DNA of 64,000 nucleotides, taken from assembly GCF_000514815.1 (NCBI RefSeq), contig NZ_AZWQ01000023.1, positions 1-64,000 of the forward strand. Reading direction: 5' to 3'. Positions 8,737 to 17,362 of the stretch are shown piece by piece (the stretch's first letter is position 1; each line of letters opens with the position of its first letter). This DNA comes from Salinispora fenicalii. GTDB taxonomy: Bacteria; Actinomycetota; Actinomycetes; Mycobacteriales; Micromonosporaceae. The position numbers and the translations under genes were made by a program. The notes beneath the pieces are model-generated. The model saw only the letters and a program-made list of their open reading frames with translations. It did no database searches and was not told the DNA's origin.

Positions 8737-9597
8737 TCAAGCCTGTTCGAGGAGCACTTCCCACGCCTCAACCTCACGTTCGGTGACGGTGGTCGGTGAC
8801 TCCAGGTGGAACGCTCCGCTGGGCAGGATTCCGGCGCCGCCGTGCCGCTCCAAGACGGCGAGCTGGGCGGCGACATCCTCCCCCTGGTGCCGCGCCGGCA
8901 CGCGTCGCCAGAAGTCGAAGCCGCCCGCATCAACCAGCTTCGCCCGGTCGTACAGCACACAACCACCGATCCAGGAGACCTTGTACGCCCGCCAGGAGCC
9001 CGGTGGCAGGCGCAGCCGCTCGGTGACGTGGAGCAGGTTCGCGGCGGGGTGGAGTAGTGCGCGCTCCCACTGCGGGGTGCCCGGGCGGATCCGCTCCGGC
9101 ACCGGCGGCCCGTCCCACTCCTCGTAGTGCCGGTGCGTCTCCGGGCGGATGTCGTGCCGGTACGACAGGCCGTGTACGGCGTTGCCGACGAACCCGCAGC
9201 CCAGCTCCGCGATCGCGGTGACCAGCCGGTGCAGCGTTCCCGGCGCCAACCACACGTCGTCGTCGAGGCAGAGCACGTACCGGGCGGTCGAGGCGGCCAG
9301 CAGCGCTGCCCGGTGCTCGGCCATCCCACGCCGGGGCAGTCGGCGGGTCAGCAGGACCGGGTGCCCTCGGTGGCGCAGGATGCGGACCATCGTGGCCACG
9401 GCCGGGTGCACGTACGCGGGGTCGCTGTCGGATTGGTCGCTGACCACCACCCCGAAGTCGGGCACGCCTTCCTGGGCGGCGAGCCCGGAGAGGGTGACCG
9501 CCAGTTCGGCGGGGCGGTTTCGGGTGGGGACCAGCACGTCGAGGTGTCGGTCGGCGCGGAACTCGTCGGCGGTGCCGTGCTCGAGGGGTCGGCTCAC
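8737..9597 (-). CDS. Family 2 glycosyltransferase
   Basis: This 286-residue GT-A glycosyltransferase starts with a GTG that overlaps the stop of the HldE gene (GTGA). The fold is shown by the N-terminal DVLVPTRNRPAELAVTLSGL and the metal/nucleotide-sugar motif LCLDDDVWLAPG at about residue 115. A second conserved region surrounds KVSWIGGCVLYDRAKLV. Tight coupling to the heptose kinase/adenylyltransferase gene suggests it works in the same surface-glycan or glycoconjugate pathway. Donor and acceptor are unknown. Confidence 0.8.
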   Translation of the reverse strand: MSRPLEHGTADEFRADRHLDVLVPTRNRPAELAVTLSGLAAQEGVPDFGVVVSDQSDSDPAYVHPAVATMVRILRHRGHPVLLTRRLPRRGMAEHRAALLAASTARYVLCLDDDVWLAPGTLHRLVTAIAELGCGFVGNAVHGLSYRHDIRPETHRHYEEWDGPPVPERIRPGTPQWERALLHPAANLLHVTERLRLPPGSWRAYKVSWIGGCVLYDRAKLVDAGGFDFWRRVPARHQGEDVAAQLAVLERHGGAGILPSGAFHLESPTTVTEREVEAWEVLLEQA

Positions 9598-11270
9598 GCC
9601 TGCCCCGCCACCGGTGCGCTGCCGCCGTGCGCGCGGATCCGGTCGATGATCGCCGAGGTGGAGCGGTCCGGCACGTAGCCGAGGGTGCGGACCTGACCGC
9701 CGAGCCGGCGGACCAGGGGTGCCTCCGGCACCAGCTCCGGCGGGTAGTCCCCGCCCTTGACGTAGATGTCCGGCCGGATGGCCTCGATGAGCCGGGCCGG
9801 CGAGTCCTCCTCGAAGACCACCACGTGGTCAACGTGGGTCAGCGCCGCCAGCAGGGCCACCCGGTCCTCCACGGGGTTGACCGGCCGATCCGCGCCCTTG
9901 AGCCGGCGGACGCTGCCGTCGGCGTTGACCGCTACCACGAGCAGGTCGCCGAGGGCGCGGGCCTGTTCCAGGTAGCGGACGTGACCGGGATGCAGGACAT
10001 CGAAGCAGCCGTTGGTGAAGACGACCGAGCGGCCTGCGCGGCGGTGTGCCCGGGCGATCGTCGCCAACTCGTCGGCGCCGACGAGGATCGGCGGGTCGCC
10101 GTCGTCGGAACGGTCGAGTGCGGTGAGCAGGTCCTCCCGCCGGCAGACACAGGTGCCGGTGTCGGAGACGGTGATGGTGGCCGCGAGTTGGGCGAGCTGC
10201 GCGGCGGTCGGTAGGGGGGCGTCGGCGGCCAGGGCGAGGGTCATCGCCGCCAGGTACGCGTCTCCGGCCCCGACCGTGTGGCTGGCTGGCATCGGGTTGC
10301 TGTGGCTGCGGCTGGGCTCGCCGTCCGGACCGGCGACGACTGCGCCTTCGGTGTCCAGCGTCACCGCCACGACATCCGCACCGGTGTGTTGCCGCAGTTC
10401 CGCGAGGCGGGATTCGGCGAGTACCGCCCGGTCCGATCCCGCGGCACCCTCGCGCGCCCCGGGCTCGATTTCCTCGTCGGCGACTTGACCGTCGCCGGGT
10501 GCGACTCCCACGGTCAGCTCGGAGGGGCCGTCGGAGCGGGCGTGGTCCGGGTGGTTCAGGTGCAGGCCCCCGCTTCCGGGCCGGGCTGCGGTGTCGGCGA
10601 GCAGTCGGCTCGCCTCAGCGAAGCTCGGCGTGACTACGGTCGGGGCGAGCCCACGCCAGTCGGCGAGGTCATGCGCGTCCAACGCGACCGTCGCGTACCG
10701 CTCCCGGTTGGCCACCAGCCACGCGCGCACCGGTGCGGGCAGGGCACCCAGCGCGTAGTCGCAGACGACCAGCGTCGGCGCCGCGTCGCCCGCCGCCTGT
10801 AGCTCCGTCGTTGCGCAGGCCAGGGCGTCGAGCAGCCGAGCTATCCCGGCGTCGTCCAGGGGCGCCGCGGGACCACCGGAGTCCTCCCGCAGCAGGATCT
10901 GGCTGCCGGCGAGCATCCGCCGCTTGACCGGGGTCGGGCGGCTCGGTTGGCTGACCGTGCGGTCCCACACGTCGGCCCGGTCCAGGCAGTCGTGCACCTC
11001 GTCGCCGGCCACGTCCGCGCCGATCGGTGCGACCAGCGCGGCCCGTCCGCCGAGCGCGGCGATGTTGACGGCGGTGTTCGCCGCACCGCCCGCAGCGGAG
11101 ATCCGTCGGCGCAGGGTGAGGATTGGGGCCGGTGCCTCCCGGCAGAGCCGATCCGAGTCGGCGAACCGCCACTCGTCGAGCATCGCGTCCCCGACGACCA
11201 GGACGGGGCGTCCCAGCCAGCTCTCCACCACGGCGGCGAGTCGGTACTGTTCCGCTGCTGCTCCTGCCAT
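9594..11270 (-). CDS. hldE: Bifunctional heptose-7-phosphate kinase/heptose-1-phosphate adenylyltransferase
   Basis: This 558-residue protein is longer than E. coli HldE (about 477). The N-terminal PfkB-type kinase shows AGGAANTAVNIAALGG near residue 60 and the ATP-site GAGDAYLAAM near 337. The C-terminal cytidylyltransferase-like domain has TNGCFDVLHPGHVRYL, containing the HxGH motif near residue 425, and ends with the STSAIIDRIRAHG helix. It would convert heptose 7-phosphate to ADP-heptose in two steps. An acidic, low-complexity insertion (about residues 225-285) interrupts the kinase and explains the extra length. It is coupled to the GT2 gene by a 4-base overlap. Confidence 0.85.
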   Translation of the reverse strand: MAGAAAEQYRLAAVVESWLGRPVLVVGDAMLDEWRFADSDRLCREAPAPILTLRRRISAAGGAANTAVNIAALGGRAALVAPIGADVAGDEVHDCLDRADVWDRTVSQPSRPTPVKRRMLAGSQILLREDSGGPAAPLDDAGIARLLDALACATTELQAAGDAAPTLVVCDYALGALPAPVRAWLVANRERYATVALDAHDLADWRGLAPTVVTPSFAEASRLLADTAARPGSGGLHLNHPDHARSDGPSELTVGVAPGDGQVADEEIEPGAREGAAGSDRAVLAESRLAELRQHTGADVVAVTLDTEGAVVAGPDGEPSRSHSNPMPASHTVGAGDAYLAAMTLALAADAPLPTAAQLAQLAATITVSDTGTCVCRREDLLTALDRSDDGDPPILVGADELATIARAHRRAGRSVVFTNGCFDVLHPGHVRYLEQARALGDLLVVAVNADGSVRRLKGADRPVNPVEDRVALLAALTHVDHVVVFEEDSPARLIEAIRPDIYVKGGDYPPELVPEAPLVRRLGGQVRTLGYVPDRSTSAIIDRIRAHGGSAPVAGQA

Positions 11271-11330
11271 GTCCGTCCGGGTCCCCGCCGGCCCGCCGGG
11301 CCAAACCTGGGGTGTTCGACCGGCGGCGGA

Positions 11331-11822
11331 CTATTTGAGGATCAGGCGGTTCGTCTGCTCGAAGACATCCAGGTCGGCGAGGGTCTCCGGGACGCTGGCC
11401 GACAGTGGGCTGGGCAGGTGGCCGCGGTCAAAGAAGGCGGCATCGGTGGTCTCATCGGTGACCTGGGCGAGGTCCCCGTCCCACTCCTCGACCCGGAACG
11501 CGGTGGTGAAGATCTGGTACGTGTGTCCGTACATGTTGGTGTGGGTGCGGTCCGGCCCGGTGTAGAGGGCGAAGGCGCTGACCCGCAGGGCGCGCAGGCC
11601 GGTCTCCTCCCGGACCTCCCGCACGGCGCAGTCGGCGATCGACTCACCTAACTCCATCGCACCTGCCGGCATGGCCCAGTGCCCGTTGTCAGCGCGCTGA
11701 ATCAGCAGGATCCGACTCGAGTTGTCCCGCACCACCGCGCGGGCACCGACGAACATCAGCGTCCGGTCGCCGGCGAGGGCGCGGAGCTGTCCGACGTAGG
11801 AATCTGCCCAGGAAATGCTCAC
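11331..11822 (-). CDS. NUDIX hydrolase
   Basis: This 163-residue protein has an intact NUDIX box, GAMELGE followed by REVREETGL (about residues 67-89), which binds the metal and cleaves nucleoside diphosphate-linked substrates. The start is taken as the GTG at 11822, reading MSISWADSYVGQLRALAG; upstream frame is open but unlike the family. It lies 60 bases upstream of the heptose gene on the same strand and may be co-transcribed with it. Substrate is unknown. Confidence 0.75.
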   Translation of the reverse strand: MSISWADSYVGQLRALAGDRTLMFVGARAVVRDNSSRILLIQRADNGHWAMPAGAMELGESIADCAVREVREETGLRALRVSAFALYTGPDRTHTNMYGHTYQIFTTAFRVEEWDGDLAQVTDETTDAAFFDRGHLPSPLSASVPETLADLDVFEQTNRLILK

Positions 11823-11904
11823 CCCGGCTAATCTACGCACCCCCGCCGGGGCGAGATGGAGTTCCGGGGTTCTCAAATGTGATCGGCGACACTAGTTTGT
11901 TGCT

Positions 11905-13554
11905 ATGCGGAGCACGATGATGGATGCCCCCCTCCAGGTCTCCCGGATTCTTGGCCACGGCGCCACCGTGCACAGCGCGGCGGAGGTGGTCACCTGGACC
12001 GGTGCCGAGCCGCACCGGATGAGCTACGCCGACGTGGCGCGCTCGGCCGCCCAGCTGGCACACGCGTTGCGGGACGAGTGCGGCGTGACCGGGGACGAGC
12101 GCGTCGCCACCTTCCTGTGGAACAACACCGAGCACCTGGTGGCCTACTTCGCGGTGCCGAGCATGGGCGCGGTGCTGCACACGATCAACATTCGGCTTCT
12201 CCCGGACCAGGTCGCCTACATCGCCAACCACGCGCAGGACCGGGTGGTGCTGGTCGACACGACGCTGATCCCGCTGCTGGCTAAGGCCATCGGCGACATG
12301 ACCACCGTCCGGCACGTGGTGGTGGTCGGTGGTGGTGATCCCGCCCCGCTGGTCGCGGCGGCCGGCAACCGGATCTCCGTACACCACTGGGATGCCCTGC
12401 TGGCCGGGAGGCCCGACACCTACGACTGGCCGGACGTGGATGAGCGCTCTGCCGCCGCGCTCTGCTACACCTCCGGGACCACCGGCAACCCCAAGGGGGT
12501 GGCCTACTCGCACCGATCGATCTACCTGCATTCGCTTCAGGTCTGCATGCCGGAGGCGTTCAGTCTGGGGCCGAAAGACCGGGTCTTGGGCATCGTGCCG
12601 ATGTTCCACGCGATGTCCTGGGGGCTGCCCTATGCGGCGTTCCTCTGCGGGGCGTCGCTGCTCCTGCCGGACCGGTTCCTCCAGGCCGCCCCGATCGCCG
12701 AGATGATCGCCGCTGAGCGGCCGACGGTCGCCGGTGCTGTCCCCACTATCTGGAGCGATCTCCTCGCCCACCTGGACAGCCACGAGGTCGACACCAGTTC
12801 GTTGGGAGAGGTGATCGTGGGTGGGTCGGCCTGCCCGCCGGCGCTGATGCACGCCTTCGAGGAGCGGCACGACATTCGGATCATCCACGCTTGGGGCATG
12901 ACCGAAACGTCTCCGCTCGGTTCGGTGGCCCGCCCGCCGGCCGGCGCGGACGAGGCCGAGGCGTGGCAGTACCGCTACACCCAGGGGCGGGTCCCGGCCG
13001 GGGTCGAGGCCCGGATCGTCGGTCCGCAGGGCCAGCGGCTGCCCGCCGACGGCACGTCCGTGGGGGAGCTGGAGGTCCGCGGGCCGTGGGTGACCGGGCG
13101 GTACGTCGGCGACGAGACCCCGGACGAGGAGACGTTCCGGGATGGCTGGCTGCGTACGGGTGACGTCGGCACCCTCTCCCCGGATGGCTACCTGACGTTG
13201 ACCGACCGGGCGAAGGACGTCATTAAGTCCGGTGGTGAGTGGATCTCCTCGGTGGAGCTGGAGAACGCGTTGATGGCCCATCCGGATGTGGTCGAAGCCT
13301 GCGTGGTGGGGGTCCCAGACCAGCGTTGGGGTGAGCGGCCGTTGGCGACCGTGGTGCTTCGGGAGGGGGCGAAGACCGGGGTGGAGGAGCTGCGGAGCTT
13401 CCTCGCCGAGTCGGTGGCCCGCTGGCAGCTCCCCGAGCGCTGGGCGGTCATCGACGCCGTGCCGAAGACCAGCGTGGGCAAGTTTGACAAGAAGGCGGTC
13501 CGGTCCCGGTACGCCGAGGGGGGCCTGACCGTCCGGGAGTTGGCCTCTTCGTAG
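11905..13554 (+). CDS. Long/medium-chain fatty acyl-CoA ligase (FadD-type)
   Basis: This 549-residue protein is an adenylate-forming enzyme that activates a fatty acid with ATP and joins it to CoA. The AMP-binding motif YTSGTTGNPKGVAYSHRS lies near residue 190. HAWGMTETSP follows near 328, then GWLRTGDVG near 415 and the catalytic C-terminal lysine in SVGKFDKK near 528. The window's own start (MRSTMMDAPL) contains two further in-frame ATGs at 11917 and 11920, which are better placed after the GGAG at 11909. The true start may be one of these. Confidence 0.85.
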   Translation: MRSTMMDAPLQVSRILGHGATVHSAAEVVTWTGAEPHRMSYADVARSAAQLAHALRDECGVTGDERVATFLWNNTEHLVAYFAVPSMGAVLHTINIRLLPDQVAYIANHAQDRVVLVDTTLIPLLAKAIGDMTTVRHVVVVGGGDPAPLVAAAGNRISVHHWDALLAGRPDTYDWPDVDERSAAALCYTSGTTGNPKGVAYSHRSIYLHSLQVCMPEAFSLGPKDRVLGIVPMFHAMSWGLPYAAFLCGASLLLPDRFLQAAPIAEMIAAERPTVAGAVPTIWSDLLAHLDSHEVDTSSLGEVIVGGSACPPALMHAFEERHDIRIIHAWGMTETSPLGSVARPPAGADEAEAWQYRYTQGRVPAGVEARIVGPQGQRLPADGTSVGELEVRGPWVTGRYVGDETPDEETFRDGWLRTGDVGTLSPDGYLTLTDRAKDVIKSGGEWISSVELENALMAHPDVVEACVVGVPDQRWGERPLATVVLREGAKTGVEELRSFLAESVARWQLPERWAVIDAVPKTSVGKFDKKAVRSRYAEGGLTVRELASS

Positions 13555-13616
13555 CCGCCGCACCCGGCCGGCCAGGTCGGCTGGTGCAGGGAGGGTGCCG
13601 TTGTCGTGGCCCAGGG

Positions 13617-13653
13617 GGGCGGCCCCGGCGTTCGCACCGCGCCGGGGCCGCCC
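13617..13653. terminator. Bidirectional terminator between convergent genes
   Basis: A perfect 14-bp stem (gggcggccccggcg, 13617-13630, pairing with 13640-13653) has a 9-base loop. It sits between the acyl-CoA ligase gene and the convergent oxidoreductase gene, so it can serve both. Confidence 0.75.
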
Positions 13654-13761
13654 GTTCAACGCGGGATGACCCGCACTGTCATTCTCGCGAGGACGATTCG
13701 CCTCTGTCCTCCATACCTGGGAACTTGATACCGGGGGAGGATTGCCCGGCTCGATCCGGGC

Positions 13762-14775
13762 TCACCGGTCATTCGAGGTATCGATCAACACCTTGCCGAC
13801 CGCCCCTTCCTCCACTGCCCGGTGCGCCGCCTCGGCTGCCGACAACGGGTAGTGGTGCAGCGGCAGCCCCGCCTCCTCGCCCACCCGGACGCCACCCTGC
13901 TCCACGGCCGCCGCCACATCCACGACGGCCTGTGCCTTCGCGGCCTTCGGCGCGGTGTAGACCAGGACGAACTGCCAGCGGGCGTTCAAGGCCATGAGGG
14001 GCCGGACCGGCAGGGCCACCTCGCTGCCGCCGTCGTCGGCGTACACACAGACCGCGCCGCCGGTTCGGAGTAGCTGGACATCGATGTCACTGTTGCGCGT
14101 GGAGACCTCGACGATCGCGTGGACCCCCGCTGGTGCGATCTTGCGGACCTCCGCCACCACGTCCTGTTCCCGGTAGTTGACCACGAGATCGGCCCCGGCT
14201 GCCGCCGCGAGCTTCCCCTTCTCCGCGCTGCTCACCGTGGTGACCACGCAGGCGTCCGCCCAACGCGCGAGCTGAATCGCCGCGTTACCCACCGCGCCCG
14301 CTCCACCCTGCACCAGCACGGTGTGACCAGCGAGGGCCCCGGCGTGTAGTGCGTCCGGCAGGTACTCACCGGCGGTCAGGCACCGATGCGCGGTCAGGAA
14401 CGGAATGCCCAGGGATGCGCCGAGGTCGAAGGAGGCGGCGCCGAGGCGGACGGCCTGCCGGGCCGGGAGCAGCGTGTACTCGGCGGTCGTTCCCCACGGC
14501 CGCTGCCAGGCGGCCTCCCACACCCAGACGCGTTCGCCGATGAGGGACCGGTCGACTCCCTTGCCGACCGCCTCGACCACCCCCGCGCCGTCCTGGCCGG
14601 GTATCTGCCAGCCGGCCGGCAACTGGCCGTGTCGTCGTGCCTTCCAGTCCGTCGGGTTCACTCCCGCGACCGCCATGCGGACCAGCACCTCGCCGGCCTC
14701 CGGCTCGGGTACCGGCCGGTCAACCGGCCGCAGCACCGTGGGGTCGCCGGTGCGCTCGTACACGACCGCCTTCAT
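13762..14775 (-). CDS. Zinc-free MDR-family NADPH:quinone oxidoreductase-like protein
   Basis: This 337-residue protein belongs to the medium-chain dehydrogenase/reductase superfamily. It has an N-terminal GroES-like domain (GVNPTDWKARRHG near residue 40, GQDGAGVVEAVG near 65) and a Rossmann NADPH site, VLVQGGAGAVGNAAIQLARW, near 157. The zinc-binding cysteines of alcohol dehydrogenases are absent, as expected for quinone reductases. The ATG at 14775 follows GGAGG at 4 bases. It lies 29 bases downstream of the HAD phosphatase gene, a likely operon. Confidence 0.8.
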   Translation of the reverse strand: MKAVVYERTGDPTVLRPVDRPVPEPEAGEVLVRMAVAGVNPTDWKARRHGQLPAGWQIPGQDGAGVVEAVGKGVDRSLIGERVWVWEAAWQRPWGTTAEYTLLPARQAVRLGAASFDLGASLGIPFLTAHRCLTAGEYLPDALHAGALAGHTVLVQGGAGAVGNAAIQLARWADACVVTTVSSAEKGKLAAAAGADLVVNYREQDVVAEVRKIAPAGVHAIVEVSTRNSDIDVQLLRTGGAVCVYADDGGSEVALPVRPLMALNARWQFVLVYTAPKAAKAQAVVDVAAAVEQGGVRVGEEAGLPLHHYPLSAAEAAHRAVEEGAVGKVLIDTSNDR

Positions 14776-14804
14776 GCCGCCTCCATCGCTTGCATGCCGT
14801 CTCC

Positions 14805-15506
14805 TCAGCTGCCCTGTTGGTCTGCCATACCCGGCCGTTCCTCGCCCAGACCGTCGTGGACCCGCGCCACGACGTCCGGGGTCAGCTCGCCGATCGAGGA
14901 GAGCACCACCGCGGCGAGCCGCTCGGCCTCCGACTCCAGCGGGTACGCCCCGTGTGGCACCGCCACCACGGCCATCCCCGCGGCAGCCGCGGACCGGACA
15001 CCGTTGGCGGAGTCTTCGACCGCGACGCAGCGGGCCGGGTCGACACCGAGTCGTTCCGCGACCGCCAGGTAGACATCCGGAGCCGGCTTGCCGTGCTCGG
15101 TCTCCTCGGTCGACAGCGTCGCGTCGAAGCTGCCGCCCAGTCCGGTCGCGTCGAGCGCCGTCCGGATCAGCCGGGTCGGGGAGGAACTGGCCAGGCCGAG
15201 TGGCCACCGCTCGGCCGTCCGGCGCACGGCATCGACGGCGCCGCCGATCAGCGGTACGCGGTGTGCGTACCGCCGGGACATCTCGGTAACCACCTCGGCG
15301 GCAACCTGCTCGGCAGTCCGGTCGACACCGAGCTCACTGCTGAGGTAGCGGGACCATTCGCCGGTGCTCATGCCCATCAGCCGGCGCTGCGATTCGGACT
15401 GCCAGGTACCGCCGTGCGCGGCCACGTACGCCCGCCGGACCTCCTCCCAGACCGGTTCGGAGTCCACGATCACGCCGTCCAGGTCGAAGATCACCGCAGC
15501 CACCAT
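14805..15506 (-). CDS. HAD-superfamily sugar phosphatase/phosphoglucomutase-like hydrolase
   Basis: This roughly 233-residue HAD protein has motif I IFDLDGVIVDSEP (nucleophile Asp), motif II LASSSPTRL, the lysine segment GKPAPDVYL, and motif IV CVAVEDSANGVRSA. It has the four-helix C1 cap typical of the beta-phosphoglucomutase group and probably dephosphorylates a small sugar phosphate. ATG codons at 15506 and 15515 are both possible. The inner one is preferred because a GGATGGGGGG lies directly before it. Confidence 0.8.
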   Translation of the reverse strand: MVAAVIFDLDGVIVDSEPVWEEVRRAYVAAHGGTWQSESQRRLMGMSTGEWSRYLSSELGVDRTAEQVAAEVVTEMSRRYAHRVPLIGGAVDAVRRTAERWPLGLASSSPTRLIRTALDATGLGGSFDATLSTEETEHGKPAPDVYLAVAERLGVDPARCVAVEDSANGVRSAAAAGMAVVAVPHGAYPLESEAERLAAVVLSSIGELTPDVVARVHDGLGEERPGMADQQGS

Positions 15507-15542
15507 GCCCCCCATCCTGCCGGATGGGGCCAGCGGTGCCGG

Positions 15543-16397
15543 TCAACCCAGGGACGGCAGGCCGATCGGGTTGTCCGGCGGGATGATGGTGTGCCCGGCC
15601 CGGACAACTGGGTCGAGCAGTTCCTGGAGCCGGGCGCTGCGTTCCGGGCCGAGTGCCTGCCAGGGATGGGTCGCCGCCGCGTCGGTGGCCGCCTCGACAG
15701 TGCCGAATCCGGACCGTCCCCGCTCGGTCGGTTCGCCGTCGGCGGTCAGCCACCCCCGGTCGTGGAGCCGGCGCTTGGCCGCCGCCCACTCCTGCTCGGT
15801 CCAGCCCCGGCCGAGCAGGTTGGCCGCGGGCATTCCCATCGCGACCCGCCAGGCCAGCGTCTCCACCGGGTCGAGGTCGGCCGCGACGAGCGCGGCGATG
15901 TGCCCGTCCCCACGGTGCTCCCGCAGGACCGTCGCCGCCTGCCAGAGCCGGGCGAGCGGGTAGTCACCGCGTGGCAGCGCCGCGTTCGCGGCCCCCAGCA
16001 CCCGGCCCGCCGTCCTGGTTTCGGCCGCCGCGGCCTCCATCAGGTCGGCGGTCTCCGTGAGGTGGGACTCGGGCAGCTCGTAGGTGAGCTCGGCGAGAGC
16101 CTGGACGGCACCGGTGAGTCGGGCGCGCAGGGCCTCCTCCGGGGAGGCCAGTTTCCAGACCGCGGGCAGCGCGCGCTGCACCATGTGCGGGGCGAAGTGG
16201 TAGAAGGCCGCGGTCACCGGTGCCGCGGTGGTGGCGCCGAGCGGCGCGGACCGGCCGGCGAAGTAGCCCCGCCAGTAGCCGCGCAGCCCGGTCGCCTCGT
16301 ACGCCGCGCGGGCCCGGGGATGGAAGTAGGTCACCGCGTGGACCGGCTCGAAGTGGGTCCACATCAACCGGGCTGTCCGCCCCGCGTCGTCTGTCAT
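15543..16397 (-). CDS. SCO6745-like protein with C-terminal helix-turn-helix-like region
   Basis: This 284-residue protein resembles the actinobacterial SCO6745/SalK-like family of unknown function. The N-terminal half carries the WTHFEPVHAVTYFHPRARAAYEATGL segment characteristic of that family. The C-terminal half (AAKRRLHDRGWLTADGEPTERG) looks like a MarR-type winged helix. No catalytic residues can be assigned. The start is the ATG at 16397, with GGAGGTG just upstream. It lies 36 bases upstream of the HAD gene, so the HAD and MDR genes may share its transcript. Confidence 0.6.
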   Translation of the reverse strand: MTDDAGRTARLMWTHFEPVHAVTYFHPRARAAYEATGLRGYWRGYFAGRSAPLGATTAAPVTAAFYHFAPHMVQRALPAVWKLASPEEALRARLTGAVQALAELTYELPESHLTETADLMEAAAAETRTAGRVLGAANAALPRGDYPLARLWQAATVLREHRGDGHIAALVAADLDPVETLAWRVAMGMPAANLLGRGWTEQEWAAAKRRLHDRGWLTADGEPTERGRSGFGTVEAATDAAATHPWQALGPERSARLQELLDPVVRAGHTIIPPDNPIGLPSLG

Positions 16398-16524
16398 GCG
16401 CACCTCCGCGTCCGTTCCGGCCCGGGGGGTTGTCTGCCCCCGGTTCGACGAACCTACTGCCGTTCGGTGAGGGTGTGGAAGCCCGCTGTGGCCAACTGCA
16501 CCGGCGGCAGGGCGGCGCGGCCGG

Positions 16525-17193
16525 CTACTGTGCGCCGAGCACGTCCACGACGAAGCGCAGCGGACCGGCTGGACGGCCACCGCCCGGGTTGGTGCCATAC
16601 GCCAATTCCGCGGGGATGTCCAGCTGTACCCGGCTGCCGATGGTCACCCCGACCAAGCCCTGGTCCCAGCCGGGGATCACCGAACCGACGCCGATCGGGA
16701 AGCTTGCCGGCTGCCCGCGCGACCAGGACGAGTCGAACTCCTCGCCGTCGCTGTAGAGGATGCCGACGTAGTTGACGGTGATCGTCTGACCGCTCTCCAC
16801 CGTGGGCCCGGTGCCCTCGATCAGCGGGGTGACGACGAGCTCGGTCAGCTCTCCCTCGCCCGCCTCGACGACCGGCGCGGTGCTCAGCGCGGGGTCCGCC
16901 CCTTCCGGCAGCTCGCTGCCGCCGGCAGCCGGGTCGGGCGCGTCCGCCGGCGGGGTGTCTTCCGATGGGGCGCCCGCTGATGGGGAACCCGCCGCGGTCG
17001 GGCTGCCCTCGTCGTCACCTGCCGGGCCGACCAGCACGAACACGGTGACCAGGATGGCGGCCACGGCAACCCCGGCGAGACCGCCGGCCCAGGCCTGCCG
17101 GCGGCGCTTCGCCTCGGCCGCCTTCTGCTCTGCGAGCTGCGCGGCCAACCGCCGCTCTGACTTCTGTGCCCGGTTTTGCGTCCGCTCGCTCAC
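16525..17193 (-). CDS. Membrane-anchored FKBP-type peptidyl-prolyl isomerase
   Basis: This 222-residue protein has a charged N-terminus and a single membrane helix (about residues 36-57, AGVAVAAILVTVFVLVG). A low-complexity Pro/Ala/Ser linker follows, then a C-terminal FKBP domain (about 120-222) with VNYVGILYSDGEEFDSSWSR, VIPGWDQGLVG and IPAELAYG. FKBPs catalyse cis-trans isomerisation of proline bonds; this one should act outside the membrane. The start is a GTG preceded by GGGAG at 8 bases. Confidence 0.85.
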   Translation of the reverse strand: MSERTQNRAQKSERRLAAQLAEQKAAEAKRRRQAWAGGLAGVAVAAILVTVFVLVGPAGDDEGSPTAAGSPSAGAPSEDTPPADAPDPAAGGSELPEGADPALSTAPVVEAGEGELTELVVTPLIEGTGPTVESGQTITVNYVGILYSDGEEFDSSWSRGQPASFPIGVGSVIPGWDQGLVGVTIGSRVQLDIPAELAYGTNPGGGRPAGPLRFVVDVLGAQ

Positions 17194-17362
17194 GCCGTCG
17201 ACTCCCTGTTTGAAGATGATGGCCGGCACCGCGTGCCGGGGGAAGGCCGACGAACACGGTACCCGTCGTGGTCCCCGTGGTGCAGGTGCCGGACGCCCCA
17301 TTGTCCGCTGGAGGCCGGTATCGCCGACGGTGGCCGTCTCGCCGTTTAGGCCATCTCGCCGT

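Noticed and set aside
7549..11822. LPS biosynthesis cluster implying a Gram-negative source
   Set aside because: Codon use and neighbours match the rest of the actinobacterial window, and HldE/GT9 homologues are known in Gram-positive actinomycetes.
14637..16775. 712-codon plus-strand open frame
   Set aside because: It runs opposite three well-supported minus-strand genes (MDR, HAD, SCO6745-like), and its translation is rich in Arg/Pro/Gly without any domain.
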